Shown: in pieces, positions 45,477-53,482 of the stretch | Layout of the letters: every line of letters starts with the position of its first letter | Position numbering within the stretch: the stretch's first letter is position 1 | Origin: JBDSKH01 sp035556655 | GTDB taxonomy: Bacteria > Actinomycetota > Actinomycetes > Actinomycetales > Microbacteriaceae | DNA length: 64,000 nt | Direction: 5' to 3' | Assembly: GCA_035556655.1 (NCBI GenBank) | Contig: DATMFW010000069.1 | Location: forward strand, 33,044 to 97,043 | The notes under the pieces: generated by a model | The model's input: only the letters and a program-made list of their open reading frames with translations | The model's database searches: none | What the model was told of the DNA's origin: nothing | Position numbers and translations under genes: made by a program

Positions 45477-46082
45477 CTAGCGGAACATCAGGGGCGACCA
45501 GACGCTGAAGTAGAACAGGTCGAACAGCAGGGCACCGGCCAGGCCGGCGACGATGCCGCCGATCGCCATCGCCCTGCCGTTGCCGACCGTGACGCCTTCG
45601 CGCTGCAGCTGGGCGGCGCGGCGCAGTCCGACGAACGAGATGATCGCCCCGACGATTCCGGGCGCGCCCCACAGGATCCAGTTGAACAGCAGCCCGATCA
45701 GCGAGACCAGCATCCCGGCGAACGCGGGCTGATTGCGGATCTGCGACGTGGCCGGGGCGTAGTTGGGGGCGTACGCGGGAGCGTAGGGCTGATAGGCGGG
45801 CGGAAGCTGCGCCGGGGCACCGGTGTACGGGGCCGCAGTGGTGGTCGCGGCGGAGGCCGGGGGCACCGGCACCGCGGGGCTGTCGGATGCCGCCTCCGGC
45901 TCGGCGGTCTTCTTTGCCGACTTCTTCGCCGGCTTCTTCGCGCCCTCCGGGGCCCAGCCCGGCCCGGCGTTGCGCGGACGACGGTGGTCGGACCAGGTGG
46001 CACCGTTCCACCAGCGGTCGCCCGCCTCGTTCTCGGGGTCGGGGTACCACCCGGCGATCGGGAGCGCGTTCGGATCCGACAT
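45477..46082 (-). CDS. DUF2510/DUF4190 membrane protein
   Basis: 201 aa. The N-terminal DUF2510 motif (IAGWYPDPENEAGDRWWNGA) contains the family WYPDP...WW pattern; then a Lys/Ala linker (KKPAKKSAKKTAEP), a Pro/Tyr-rich region (YQPYAPAYAPNYAPATS) and two helices with a VGLRRAAQLQREG loop, as in DUF4190. ATG 46082 has TAGAGT seven nt upstream on the minus strand (plus 46090-46095). Function unknown. Confidence 0.87.
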   Translation of the reverse strand: MSDPNALPIAGWYPDPENEAGDRWWNGATWSDHRRPRNAGPGWAPEGAKKPAKKSAKKTAEPEAASDSPAVPVPPASAATTTAAPYTGAPAQLPPAYQPYAPAYAPNYAPATSQIRNQPAFAGMLVSLIGLLFNWILWGAPGIVGAIISFVGLRRAAQLQREGVTVGNGRAMAIGGIVAGLAGALLFDLFYFSVWSPLMFR

Positions 46083-46111
46083 GAGGACGACTCTACCGGG
46101 GGGTCTCGACG

Positions 46112-46182
46112 GGGTCTCGACACGCCGCCTGCGGCGGCTACTCGACCGGCTGGGGCCGCTGCCTGCGGCGGCTACTCGACCG
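46112..46182. repeat. Dispersed palindromic repeat, copy 3 (tandem)
   Basis: One full unit (46112-46147: GGGTCTCGACACGCCGCC, then GGCGGCTACTCGACC) and a second partial unit (46156-46182) share CTGCGGCGGCTACTCGACCG. The glgX stop codon (complement CTA 46172-46174) is inside the second unit. Confidence 0.75.
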
Positions 46183-48178
46183 GCGACACAGCCCGGAAGA
46201 GGAGCATCGTCGTCGGCCCCACGCGCACCTCGTCGCCCGGAGCGTGCTCGGTCTCGACGTGCGCGTCGTCGTCGCGGGAGGAATCCCACAGCAGCGTGTA
46301 GCCCGAGACCCCCTCGTGCTCGGGCAGCGTCACCGTCACCTCGGTCTCGAGCCCGTGGACGACGAGCAGGATGCGGTTGAACCCCTCGAACTCCGGGGTC
46401 GAGGCGGCAAGGTATTGCAGCGTGCGCTCGCCGGGGGAGTCCCAGTCCGCGAGCTCCATCGACAAGCCCTGCTTGTTGTACCAGTCCATCTGGGTGGCGC
46501 TCGGCACGTGCTCGCCGAACCGGCCGTACCGCACCGGACGCAGCGCCGGATTCTCCCGCCGCAGGCGGATCAGCCGCCTGGTCACCGCGAACAGCTCGCG
46601 CTGCCAGGACTCGCGCTCCCAGGTCATCCAGGTGAGGTCGTCGTCGTGGCAGTAGGCGTTGTTGTTGCCGCGCTGCGTGCGCCCGAACTCGTCGCCGGCG
46701 GTGAGCATCGGCACCCCCGCGCTCAGCAGCAGTGACCCGAGCAGGTTGCGCATCGCGCGCCGTCGCGCGGCGAGCACCGCCGCATCCTCGGTCGGCCCCT
46801 CGACCCCGTGGTTGTACGAGCGATTGTGCGAACTGCCGTCGCGGCCGAGTTCGCCGTTGGCCAGGTTGTGCTTGTCGTCGTACGAGACCAGGTCGGCCAG
46901 GGTGAACCCGTCGTGGGCGGTGACGAAGTTGATGCTGGCGAGGGGTCCGCGCTCGACCGAGAACACGTGGTTCGAGCCGGCGATCCGGCGGGCGAGCGAC
47001 CCGATGCCCTCACTCGGGATGCCGTGGTGCCGTCCCGCCGCGATGTCGCGCAGCCAGAACTCGCGCATCCGATCGCGGAATCCGTCGTTCCACTCCGACC
47101 AGCCCGCCGGGAACGCGCCGACCTGCCAGCCGCCGATCCCGACATCCCAGGGTTCGGCGATCATCTTCACCCCGGCGAGGTCGGGGTCGGTCACGATCGC
47201 CTCCAGCAGCGGATGCCGCCGATCGAAATGCGCATCGGCTCCCCGCCCGAGCGTGGCGGCCAGGTCGAACCGGAACCCGTCGATCTGCACGTCCTGCGCC
47301 CAGTAGCGCAGCGAGTCGAGGACCAGCCGCTGGGCGGCCGGGGTGCCGAAGTCGACGGTGTTGCCGCATCCGGTGACGTCGAGGTAGTCGCCGTTGTCGA
47401 GGTGCCGGTAGTAATGCGCGTCGTCGATGCCGAGCGCCCCGTGATCGGTGTGGTTGTAGACCACGTCGAGGATCACCTCGATGCCGGCCTCGTGCAGCAG
47501 GCGCACCATGCCCTTCACCTCGCGCAGCACGGCTCCGGTGCCGCCGAACTGGGCGGCGCGGGTGGCGTAGCCGGCGTGCGGGGTGAAGAAGTTGAGGGTG
47601 TTGTAGCCCCAGTAGTTGACCAGCCGCATGGCGCGCAGCCGGGCCTCGCTGACGTGCTGGTGCACGGGCAGCAGTTCCACGGCGGTGACGCCGAGGTTCT
47701 TCAGGTACGCGATCGTCGACGGGTGCGCGAGCCCGGCGTAGGTGCCGCGCAGTTCGTCGGGGATCTCGGGGTTCAGCCGGGTGAGGCCCTTCACGTGGGC
47801 CTCGTAGATGACGGTGTGATCCAGCGGCGTGCGCGGTTTCTGCACCCCGCCCCAGTCGAACCAGCCGTCCTGCACATACCCGCGCCAGGTGCCGTCGGGG
47901 GTGCGGGCGAGGCCGCGCGCGTACGGGTCGATGAGTTCGGTCTCGCCGCCGTCGACCCGCAGCGCGTAGGCGGTGCCGGGGGAGAGCGCGCGGGTGGTGG
48001 CGCTCCACACGCCGTGGCCGTCGCGGCTGAGCGGCACGGTCTTGGTGACCTCGGCCGGGTCGGCGCCGTCGAAGATGCACAGGTCGATGGTGGCGGCGCT
48101 CGCGCTCCAGACCCGCAACTCGCCGCCGTGCGCGGTCACACGGACGCCCAGGTTCCGCATCGGATCCTCGGACGGCAT
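46172..48178 (-). CDS. glgX: Glycogen debranching enzyme GlgX
   Basis: 668 aa isoamylase-type GH13. Cleaves alpha-1,6 links in phosphorylase-limit glucans, complementing the nearby glgP. An N-terminal CBM48 (1-110) precedes the nucleophile Asp in IDGFRFDLAATLGRG, the acid Glu in MIAEPWDVGIGGWQVG and INFVTAHDGFTLADLVSYD. ATG 48178 has TAACCT seven nt upstream on the minus strand. The final Val-Glu-stop (GTCGAGTAG) is read from a dispersed palindrome. Confidence 0.95.
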   Translation of the reverse strand: MPSEDPMRNLGVRVTAHGGELRVWSASAATIDLCIFDGADPAEVTKTVPLSRDGHGVWSATTRALSPGTAYALRVDGGETELIDPYARGLARTPDGTWRGYVQDGWFDWGGVQKPRTPLDHTVIYEAHVKGLTRLNPEIPDELRGTYAGLAHPSTIAYLKNLGVTAVELLPVHQHVSEARLRAMRLVNYWGYNTLNFFTPHAGYATRAAQFGGTGAVLREVKGMVRLLHEAGIEVILDVVYNHTDHGALGIDDAHYYRHLDNGDYLDVTGCGNTVDFGTPAAQRLVLDSLRYWAQDVQIDGFRFDLAATLGRGADAHFDRRHPLLEAIVTDPDLAGVKMIAEPWDVGIGGWQVGAFPAGWSEWNDGFRDRMREFWLRDIAAGRHHGIPSEGIGSLARRIAGSNHVFSVERGPLASINFVTAHDGFTLADLVSYDDKHNLANGELGRDGSSHNRSYNHGVEGPTEDAAVLAARRRAMRNLLGSLLLSAGVPMLTAGDEFGRTQRGNNNAYCHDDDLTWMTWERESWQRELFAVTRRLIRLRRENPALRPVRYGRFGEHVPSATQMDWYNKQGLSMELADWDSPGERTLQYLAASTPEFEGFNRILLVVHGLETEVTVTLPEHEGVSGYTLLWDSSRDDDAHVETEHAPGDEVRVGPTTMLLFRAVSPVE

Positions 48179-48218
48179 GCGTTCTAGGTTAGGACCAGGA
48201 CGGTTCCAGGAGACTTCC

Positions 48219-49376
48219 ATGATCTATCTCGATCACGCGGCGACCTCGCCGATGCGGCCCGAGGTGCTGCGCCGGTACACCGAGGCGCTCGGCGTCGTCG
48301 GCAACCCCTCCTCGATCCACGGGGCGGGGCAGGCGGCACGGGCGCTGCTCGAGGACGGCCGCGAGGCGGTCGCCGCATCGCTCGGGGCGGATGCGGTGGA
48401 GGTTGTGCTGACCGGCGGCGGCACCGAGGCGGTGAACCTGGGCATCAAGGGCCTGTTCTGGGCGCGGGTGGCGACCGGCTCGGCGAGGCGCATCGTGGTG
48501 CCGATGGCGGAGCACCACGCCACCCTCGACGCCGTGGAGTGGCTGGTCGCGCACGAGCACGCCGTCGTGGACTGGATCGAGGTCGACGAGGTGGGGCGCA
48601 TCCGGCTCGACGCCCTCGAGGCGGCGCTGGCCACCGGGGGAGAGGAGACCTCCCTGGTCACGGCCCTCTGGGCCAACAACGAGGTCGGCACCCTGCAACC
48701 GGTGCGCGAGATCGTGGATGCGGCGGCCCGCTTCGGCGTGCCCGTGCACCTCGACGCGATCGCGGCCTACGGCGCCGTGCCGATCGACTTCCATGCCTCG
48801 GACGTCGCGGCGCTGAGCGTCTCGGCGCACAAGATCGGGGGTCCGGTCGGCGTCGGCGCGCTGCTCGTGCGCCGGGGTGTGACGGTCGAGCCGCTGCTGC
48901 ACGGCGGCAATCAGCAGGCCCAGCGCTCCGGGACGCAGGATGCCGCGGGTGCGGCGGCGTTCGGGGTGGCGGCGGCGACGGTGACCGCCCCGTCGCCGGA
49001 GTTGCGGGATCGGCTGGCCGACGGCATCCGGAGCATCGAGGGCGCGGTGCTGCGCGGCGATCCGGTGGACCGGCTGCCGGGCAACGTGCACGCGACGTTC
49101 GCGGGATGCGAGGGCGATTCGCTGCTGTATCTGCTCGACGTCGCCGGGTTCGCCGTGTCGACCGGGTCGGCGTGCCAGGCGGGGGTGCCCGAGGCCTCGC
49201 ATGTGCTCCGGGCGATGGGGGTCGCGGAGGATGTCGCGCGCGGGGCGCTGCGCTTCACCCTCGGCTCGTCGACGACGGCCGCCGAGGTGGATGCGCTGCT
49301 CGGCGTGCTCCCGGGCGCCGTGGAGCAGGCGCGGGCGGCGGGTCTGGCCGCGCGGCAGCCGACGCTGGGGCGCTGA
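48219..49376 (+). CDS. Cysteine desulfurase (NifS/IscS type)
   Basis: 385 aa PLP enzyme. Converts cysteine to alanine and passes persulfide to acceptors. YLDHAATSPMRPEV, TGGGTEAVNLGIKG, His100, PLP Lys205 (SVSAHKIGGP) and catalytic Cys319 (STGSACQAG) are present. The usual Gln of the DAxQ motif is Ala182 (HLDAIAAYG). Directly upstream of mnmA, so it probably supplies sulfur for tRNA 2-thiouridine. AGGAGA lies before ATG 48219. Confidence 0.94.
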   Translation: MIYLDHAATSPMRPEVLRRYTEALGVVGNPSSIHGAGQAARALLEDGREAVAASLGADAVEVVLTGGGTEAVNLGIKGLFWARVATGSARRIVVPMAEHHATLDAVEWLVAHEHAVVDWIEVDEVGRIRLDALEAALATGGEETSLVTALWANNEVGTLQPVREIVDAAARFGVPVHLDAIAAYGAVPIDFHASDVAALSVSAHKIGGPVGVGALLVRRGVTVEPLLHGGNQQAQRSGTQDAAGAAAFGVAAATVTAPSPELRDRLADGIRSIEGAVLRGDPVDRLPGNVHATFAGCEGDSLLYLLDVAGFAVSTGSACQAGVPEASHVLRAMGVAEDVARGALRFTLGSSTTAAEVDALLGVLPGAVEQARAAGLAARQPTLGR

Positions 49377-49383
49377 GTTCCCC

Positions 49384-49465
49384 GCCGTTCTGCAGGACCA
49401 CGCCGTTCTGCAGGAGTCTCCCGCCCGGTGCTACACCCCTGTGGCGAGTTTCTCCTGCAGAACGG
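49384..49465. repeat. Intergenic repeat: two direct copies plus one inverted copy
   Basis: GCCGTTCTGCAGGA occurs at 49384-49397 and 49402-49415. CTCCTGCAGAACGG at 49452-49465 is the exact reverse complement of 49403-49416 (14 bp). The 118-bp cysteine desulfurase-mnmA gap is therefore largely this structure. Confidence 0.8.
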
Positions 49466-49494
49466 TGGGTGCGTGCCCGGCGTACCCTGGAAGG

Positions 49495-50595
49495 ATGCGG
49501 GTCCTGGCAGCGATGAGCGGCGGCGTCGACAGCGCCGTCGCGGCCGCGCGCGCCGTCGACGCCGGGCACGACGTGGTCGGGGTGCACCTCGCGCTGAGCC
49601 GCAACCCCGGCACCCTGCGCACCGGCGCTCGCGGCTGCTGCACGATCGAGGACTCGATGGACGCCCGTCGTGCCGCGACGCTGCTGGGCATCCCGTTCTA
49701 CGTGTGGGACTTCTCCGAGCGCTTCGCCGCCGACGTCGTCGACGACTTCGTCGCCGAGTACGCCGCCGGGCGCACGCCCAACCCGTGCATGCGCTGCAAC
49801 GAGCGCATCAAGTTCGCCGCCCTGCTGGAGAAGGCCCTCGCCCTCGGGTTCGACGCCGTCGCCACCGGGCACTACGCGACGATCCTCACCGACGAGCACG
49901 GCAATCGCGAGCTGCACCGGTCGGCCGCCTGGGCGAAAGACCAGTCCTATGTGCTCGGCGTGCTCACCGCCGAGCAGCTCGCCCACGCCATGTTCCCGCT
50001 CGGTGCCACCCCCTCGAAGGACGTGGTGCGCGCCGAGGCCGCCGCCCGCGGGCTGACCGTGGCGCAGAAGCCCGACAGCCACGACATCTGCTTCATCCCC
50101 GACGGCGACACCCGCGGCTGGCTCGCCGGCCGGGTGGGTGCCGAGCAGGGCGCGATCCTCGATCGTAGCGGTGCGCGCATCGGCACCCACGAGGGGGCCG
50201 CCGCCTTCACCGTCGGCCAGCGCAAGGGCCTGAACATCGGGTTCCCGAGCGACGACGGCCGCCCGCGATTCGTGCTCGAGGTGCGCCCGAAGACCAACGA
50301 GGTCGTCGTCGGCCCGCGCGAGGCCCTGGCGATCGCCGAACTCGCGGGCTCCCGATTCACCTGGGCCGGGATGCCGCCCGCCGACCCGGCGACCCCGTTC
50401 GACTGCGAGGTGCAGGTCCGCGCCCACGGGGATCCGGTCGCGGCGTCCGCCGTCGTCCGCGACGACGAACTGCGGGTGACGCTGCGCGACCCGCTCGACG
50501 GTGTCGCCCCCGGCCAGACCGCCGTCATCTATGTCGGCACCCGGGTGCTCGGTCAGTGCACCATCGATCGCACCGTCAGCGCGGTACCGGTGTGA
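49495..50595 (+). CDS. mnmA: tRNA-specific 2-thiouridylase
   Basis: 366 aa. Thiolates U34 of tRNAs for Lys, Glu and Gln. PP-loop AAMSGGVDSAVAAARAVDAG; catalytic Cys98 in TPNPCMRCNERIKF; Cys199 in SHDICFIPDGD; and a C-terminal beta-barrel (VGPREAL, TVGQRKGLNIG). ATG 49495 has TACCCT (49483-49488) six nt upstream. GTGA overlap with the next gene. Confidence 0.97.
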   Translation: MRVLAAMSGGVDSAVAAARAVDAGHDVVGVHLALSRNPGTLRTGARGCCTIEDSMDARRAATLLGIPFYVWDFSERFAADVVDDFVAEYAAGRTPNPCMRCNERIKFAALLEKALALGFDAVATGHYATILTDEHGNRELHRSAAWAKDQSYVLGVLTAEQLAHAMFPLGATPSKDVVRAEAAARGLTVAQKPDSHDICFIPDGDTRGWLAGRVGAEQGAILDRSGARIGTHEGAAAFTVGQRKGLNIGFPSDDGRPRFVLEVRPKTNEVVVGPREALAIAELAGSRFTWAGMPPADPATPFDCEVQVRAHGDPVAASAVVRDDELRVTLRDPLDGVAPGQTAVIYVGTRVLGQCTIDRTVSAVPV

Positions 50596-51950
50596 CACGC
50601 GCCGGTGCGACCCGGCTCGCCGTCGTCGTCGTGGCGCTGACGCTCGCGGCCGGCGTGCTCACGGGCTGCGTCAAGAATCTGCCGATGGCGGCCGTCGACT
50701 GGCTCGCCGGGCGTGCCGGGATCGCCGAGGCCCGCATCCTCGTCGACGGCACGGGCGCCTGGTCGAGCTCCGGCCTGGTGCGCGGTGAGCTCGAGCCCGG
50801 CCTCGATGATGGCGGCATCCGCCGGCTGATCGGCGAGATCCAGGGATACGCGACGTCGAATCCGGGGGTGTCGTTCTGGCTGGGCCGCGACGAGGTCGAC
50901 TTCTCGGTCGGGCCGGATGACTCACGAAACGACGAGGTGATCGCGCTCTGGCACGACCTCGGCGAGATTCCCGGTATCGCGAGTGGGGCCGTGCTGCCGG
51001 GCGATGTCCGGGCGCGGGCGTTGCGCGCCGACGCGCCGGGCGCGTTCGACGCCCTGATGTCGCTCGACGCGGGGGTCCGGCTCGAGGCGTTCGCGGATGC
51101 GCAGAGCCTCACCGCCGACACCGTCGCGGATTACGGCTACGACGCCATCAACCCCCTGGCCATCGAGTACCGGCGCCCGGCCGGGTGCGAACCGGATGCG
51201 GCGGTCCGCGCGTTCGTCGACGCCCTCGTCGCGCGCGACGACATCCCCGGTGCGACGGCGGATCTCTGCACCGGCATCACGATCGACATCGCGCCGGACG
51301 ACTCGGTGGCGACGCAGGCCGTCGAGTTGCGCGCCGACCTCGACGAGCGCGGGCTGTCGGCGTTCCCGGTGCAGCTCACCAGCGAGGTCGACGGCCCCGG
51401 GGCCGTGCACTTCGCCGCGATCACCCCCGGCGCGGCCGCGGTGCTGCCGGTGCTGGCCGTGTTCGAGACCGCGGGCGCCCCGGTCGTCAGCTACTCGCTC
51501 GGGCCCGACGGCGCCCTCGCCGTGACCGCCTACGACGTGCCGACCGCCGACCTGCTGGCTCTCATGCAGAGCACGCCGGTCGCCGCGAAGCTGGCCGGCA
51601 TCGGACTCGAGGGCGACCCGGTCGCCGTCGTCGCCCCCCTCGACCGGTTGCCCGCGCTGCTGGAGGAGGCGCTGGCGCTCGACGCCGCCAGCGACACGTT
51701 CGGCTCCGTGCAGCTCGGCGTCGGGTTCGGCGCCGTCACCCTGCAATCGGATGCCGGGCAGGATCCCGACGTGACGGCCGCGGTCGAGGCGCTGCGGGAA
51801 TCCGGCGCCACCGACGCGCGGTTCTTCTCGGTGCGCTACCTGAACTTCCAGGCCGATATCGCCGGCGGCGGGCAGGCCGTGCTCACCGATCCGGGGTACG
51901 TGGGAGCCGATGTGATGGTCGCGTTCGTCGACGCCTGGAACGCCGGATGA
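50592..51950 (+). CDS. Putative lipoprotein, unknown function
   Basis: 452 aa from GTG 50592. Signal peptide with a lipobox (LAVVVVALTLAAGVLTGC), Cys near residue 26. The mature part is acidic with alternating alpha/beta segments and several internal similarities (VARDDIPGATADL, LRADLDERGLSAFP), but no recognised catalytic motif. Co-translated with mnmA, an association that probably reflects transcription rather than function. Confidence 0.85.
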   Translation: MTRAGATRLAVVVVALTLAAGVLTGCVKNLPMAAVDWLAGRAGIAEARILVDGTGAWSSSGLVRGELEPGLDDGGIRRLIGEIQGYATSNPGVSFWLGRDEVDFSVGPDDSRNDEVIALWHDLGEIPGIASGAVLPGDVRARALRADAPGAFDALMSLDAGVRLEAFADAQSLTADTVADYGYDAINPLAIEYRRPAGCEPDAAVRAFVDALVARDDIPGATADLCTGITIDIAPDDSVATQAVELRADLDERGLSAFPVQLTSEVDGPGAVHFAAITPGAAAVLPVLAVFETAGAPVVSYSLGPDGALAVTAYDVPTADLLALMQSTPVAAKLAGIGLEGDPVAVVAPLDRLPALLEEALALDAASDTFGSVQLGVGFGAVTLQSDAGQDPDVTAAVEALRESGATDARFFSVRYLNFQADIAGGGQAVLTDPGYVGADVMVAFVDAWNAG

Positions 51951-52014
51951 AGGTTGGCTGAGAACAGCACGAGCGGCGGCTGAAGCGCGAAGCGCCGGGC
52001 GTAGCGTCGCGAAG

Positions 52015-53472
52015 ATGAGCAAAGCTGACACCGTTCGCAGCCTCGTCCCCGCGCGGCTCGACCGGCTGCCGTGGACCCGCTTCCACTGGATGATCGTCAT
52101 CGGGCTCGGGTTCAGCTGGATCCTCGACGGGCTCGAGGTGCAGATCGTCTCCCTGGGCGGCTACGAGAACACGCTCGGCATGAACGCCACCGACGTCGGG
52201 ATCGCGGGGACCGTCTATCTCGCCGGCCAGGTCGTCGGGGCGCTCGTCTTCGGCCGTCTCGCCGACACCCTGGGGCGCAAGAAGCTCTTCATCATCACCC
52301 TCGCCCTCTACCTCGTCGCCAGCGGCGTCGCCGGGCTGGCGTTCGAGCCGTGGTTCTTCTTCGTTTTCCGCTTCCTGGCCGGCATGGGCATCGGAGGCGA
52401 GTACGCGGCCATCAACTCCGCCATCGACGAGCTGATCCCCTCCCACTATCGGGGACGGGTCGACATCGCCATCAACGGCACCTACTGGGCGGGGGCCGCG
52501 CTCGGGTCGTTCGCCGGCATCTTCCTGCTCGATCAGAACCTGTTCGCCGAGGACATCGGCTGGCGCCTCGCGTTCTTCATCGGACCGCTGCTCGGACTGG
52601 CGGTGATCGTGCTGCGCCGGCACATCCCCGAGAGTCCGCGCTGGCTGATGACCCACGGACGGGAGGAGGAGGCCGACAAGACCGTCTCCCAGATCGAGCA
52701 CCACGTCGAGCACGAGACCCACCACGAGCTGGAGGAGGTGCCCGACGACAAGGCGATCGAGCTGATCCCGCAGAAGCGGACGCCGTTCCTCACCATCTTC
52801 CGCATCCTGCTGCGCGAGCATCCGACGCGTCTGCTGGTGGGGCTGACGATGATGATCACGCAGTCCTTCCTCTACAACGCGATCTTCTTCACCTACTCGC
52901 TGGTGCTGCAGAACTTCTACGACCTGCCGGTCGCGTCGGTGCCGTTGATGTTCTTCCCGTTCGCGATCGGCAACCTGCTGGGCCCGCTGCTGCTCGGCCC
53001 GCTGTTCGATCTGTGGGGCCGGCGGCAGATGATCTTCCTGACCTACACGGTGTCGGCGGTGGTGCTCGCGGTGTCGGCGGCGCTGTTCAGCGCGGGGGCG
53101 ATCACGGCGATCGTGCACGTCATCCTCTGGTGCGTGTCGTTCTTCTTCGCCTCGGCGGGGGCGTCGGCGGCGTACCTGACGGTGAGCGAGATCTTCCCGC
53201 TGGAGATGCGCTCGCAGGTGATCAGCTACGTGTTCGCGATCGGACAGATCTTCGGCGCTGTCGCACCGGTGCTGTACGCCTCGCTGATCGGGGACGGCGA
53301 GGATCGCGGACCGCTCACCGTCGGCTACTACCTCGGTGCCGGGGTGATGCTGCTCGGCGGCGCGGTCGCGGCGATCTTCGGGGTGGCGGCCGAACGACGC
53401 AGCCTCGAGGACATCGTCGATCCGATCTCGAAGAGCACCCCCGCCCCCGGCCGGGTCGGTGGCGCTTCATAG
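52015..53472 (+). CDS. MFS transporter, sugar/metabolite porter type
   Basis: 485 aa, 12 helices. The loop 2-3 motif FGRLADTLGRKKLF and the helix-4/5 segment GMGIGGEYAAINSAIDELIP, then SHYRGRVDIAINGTYWAGAA, identify a metabolite:H+ symporter-like MFS protein. A large charged central loop (~215-250, SQIEHHVEHETHHELEEVPD) is His/Glu-rich and could bind metal. ATG 52015 has TAGCGT (52002-52007) seven nt upstream. Substrate unknown. Confidence 0.9.
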   Translation: MSKADTVRSLVPARLDRLPWTRFHWMIVIGLGFSWILDGLEVQIVSLGGYENTLGMNATDVGIAGTVYLAGQVVGALVFGRLADTLGRKKLFIITLALYLVASGVAGLAFEPWFFFVFRFLAGMGIGGEYAAINSAIDELIPSHYRGRVDIAINGTYWAGAALGSFAGIFLLDQNLFAEDIGWRLAFFIGPLLGLAVIVLRRHIPESPRWLMTHGREEEADKTVSQIEHHVEHETHHELEEVPDDKAIELIPQKRTPFLTIFRILLREHPTRLLVGLTMMITQSFLYNAIFFTYSLVLQNFYDLPVASVPLMFFPFAIGNLLGPLLLGPLFDLWGRRQMIFLTYTVSAVVLAVSAALFSAGAITAIVHVILWCVSFFFASAGASAAYLTVSEIFPLEMRSQVISYVFAIGQIFGAVAPVLYASLIGDGEDRGPLTVGYYLGAGVMLLGGAVAAIFGVAAERRSLEDIVDPISKSTPAPGRVGGAS

Positions 53473-53482
53473 ACTGGGCCCC

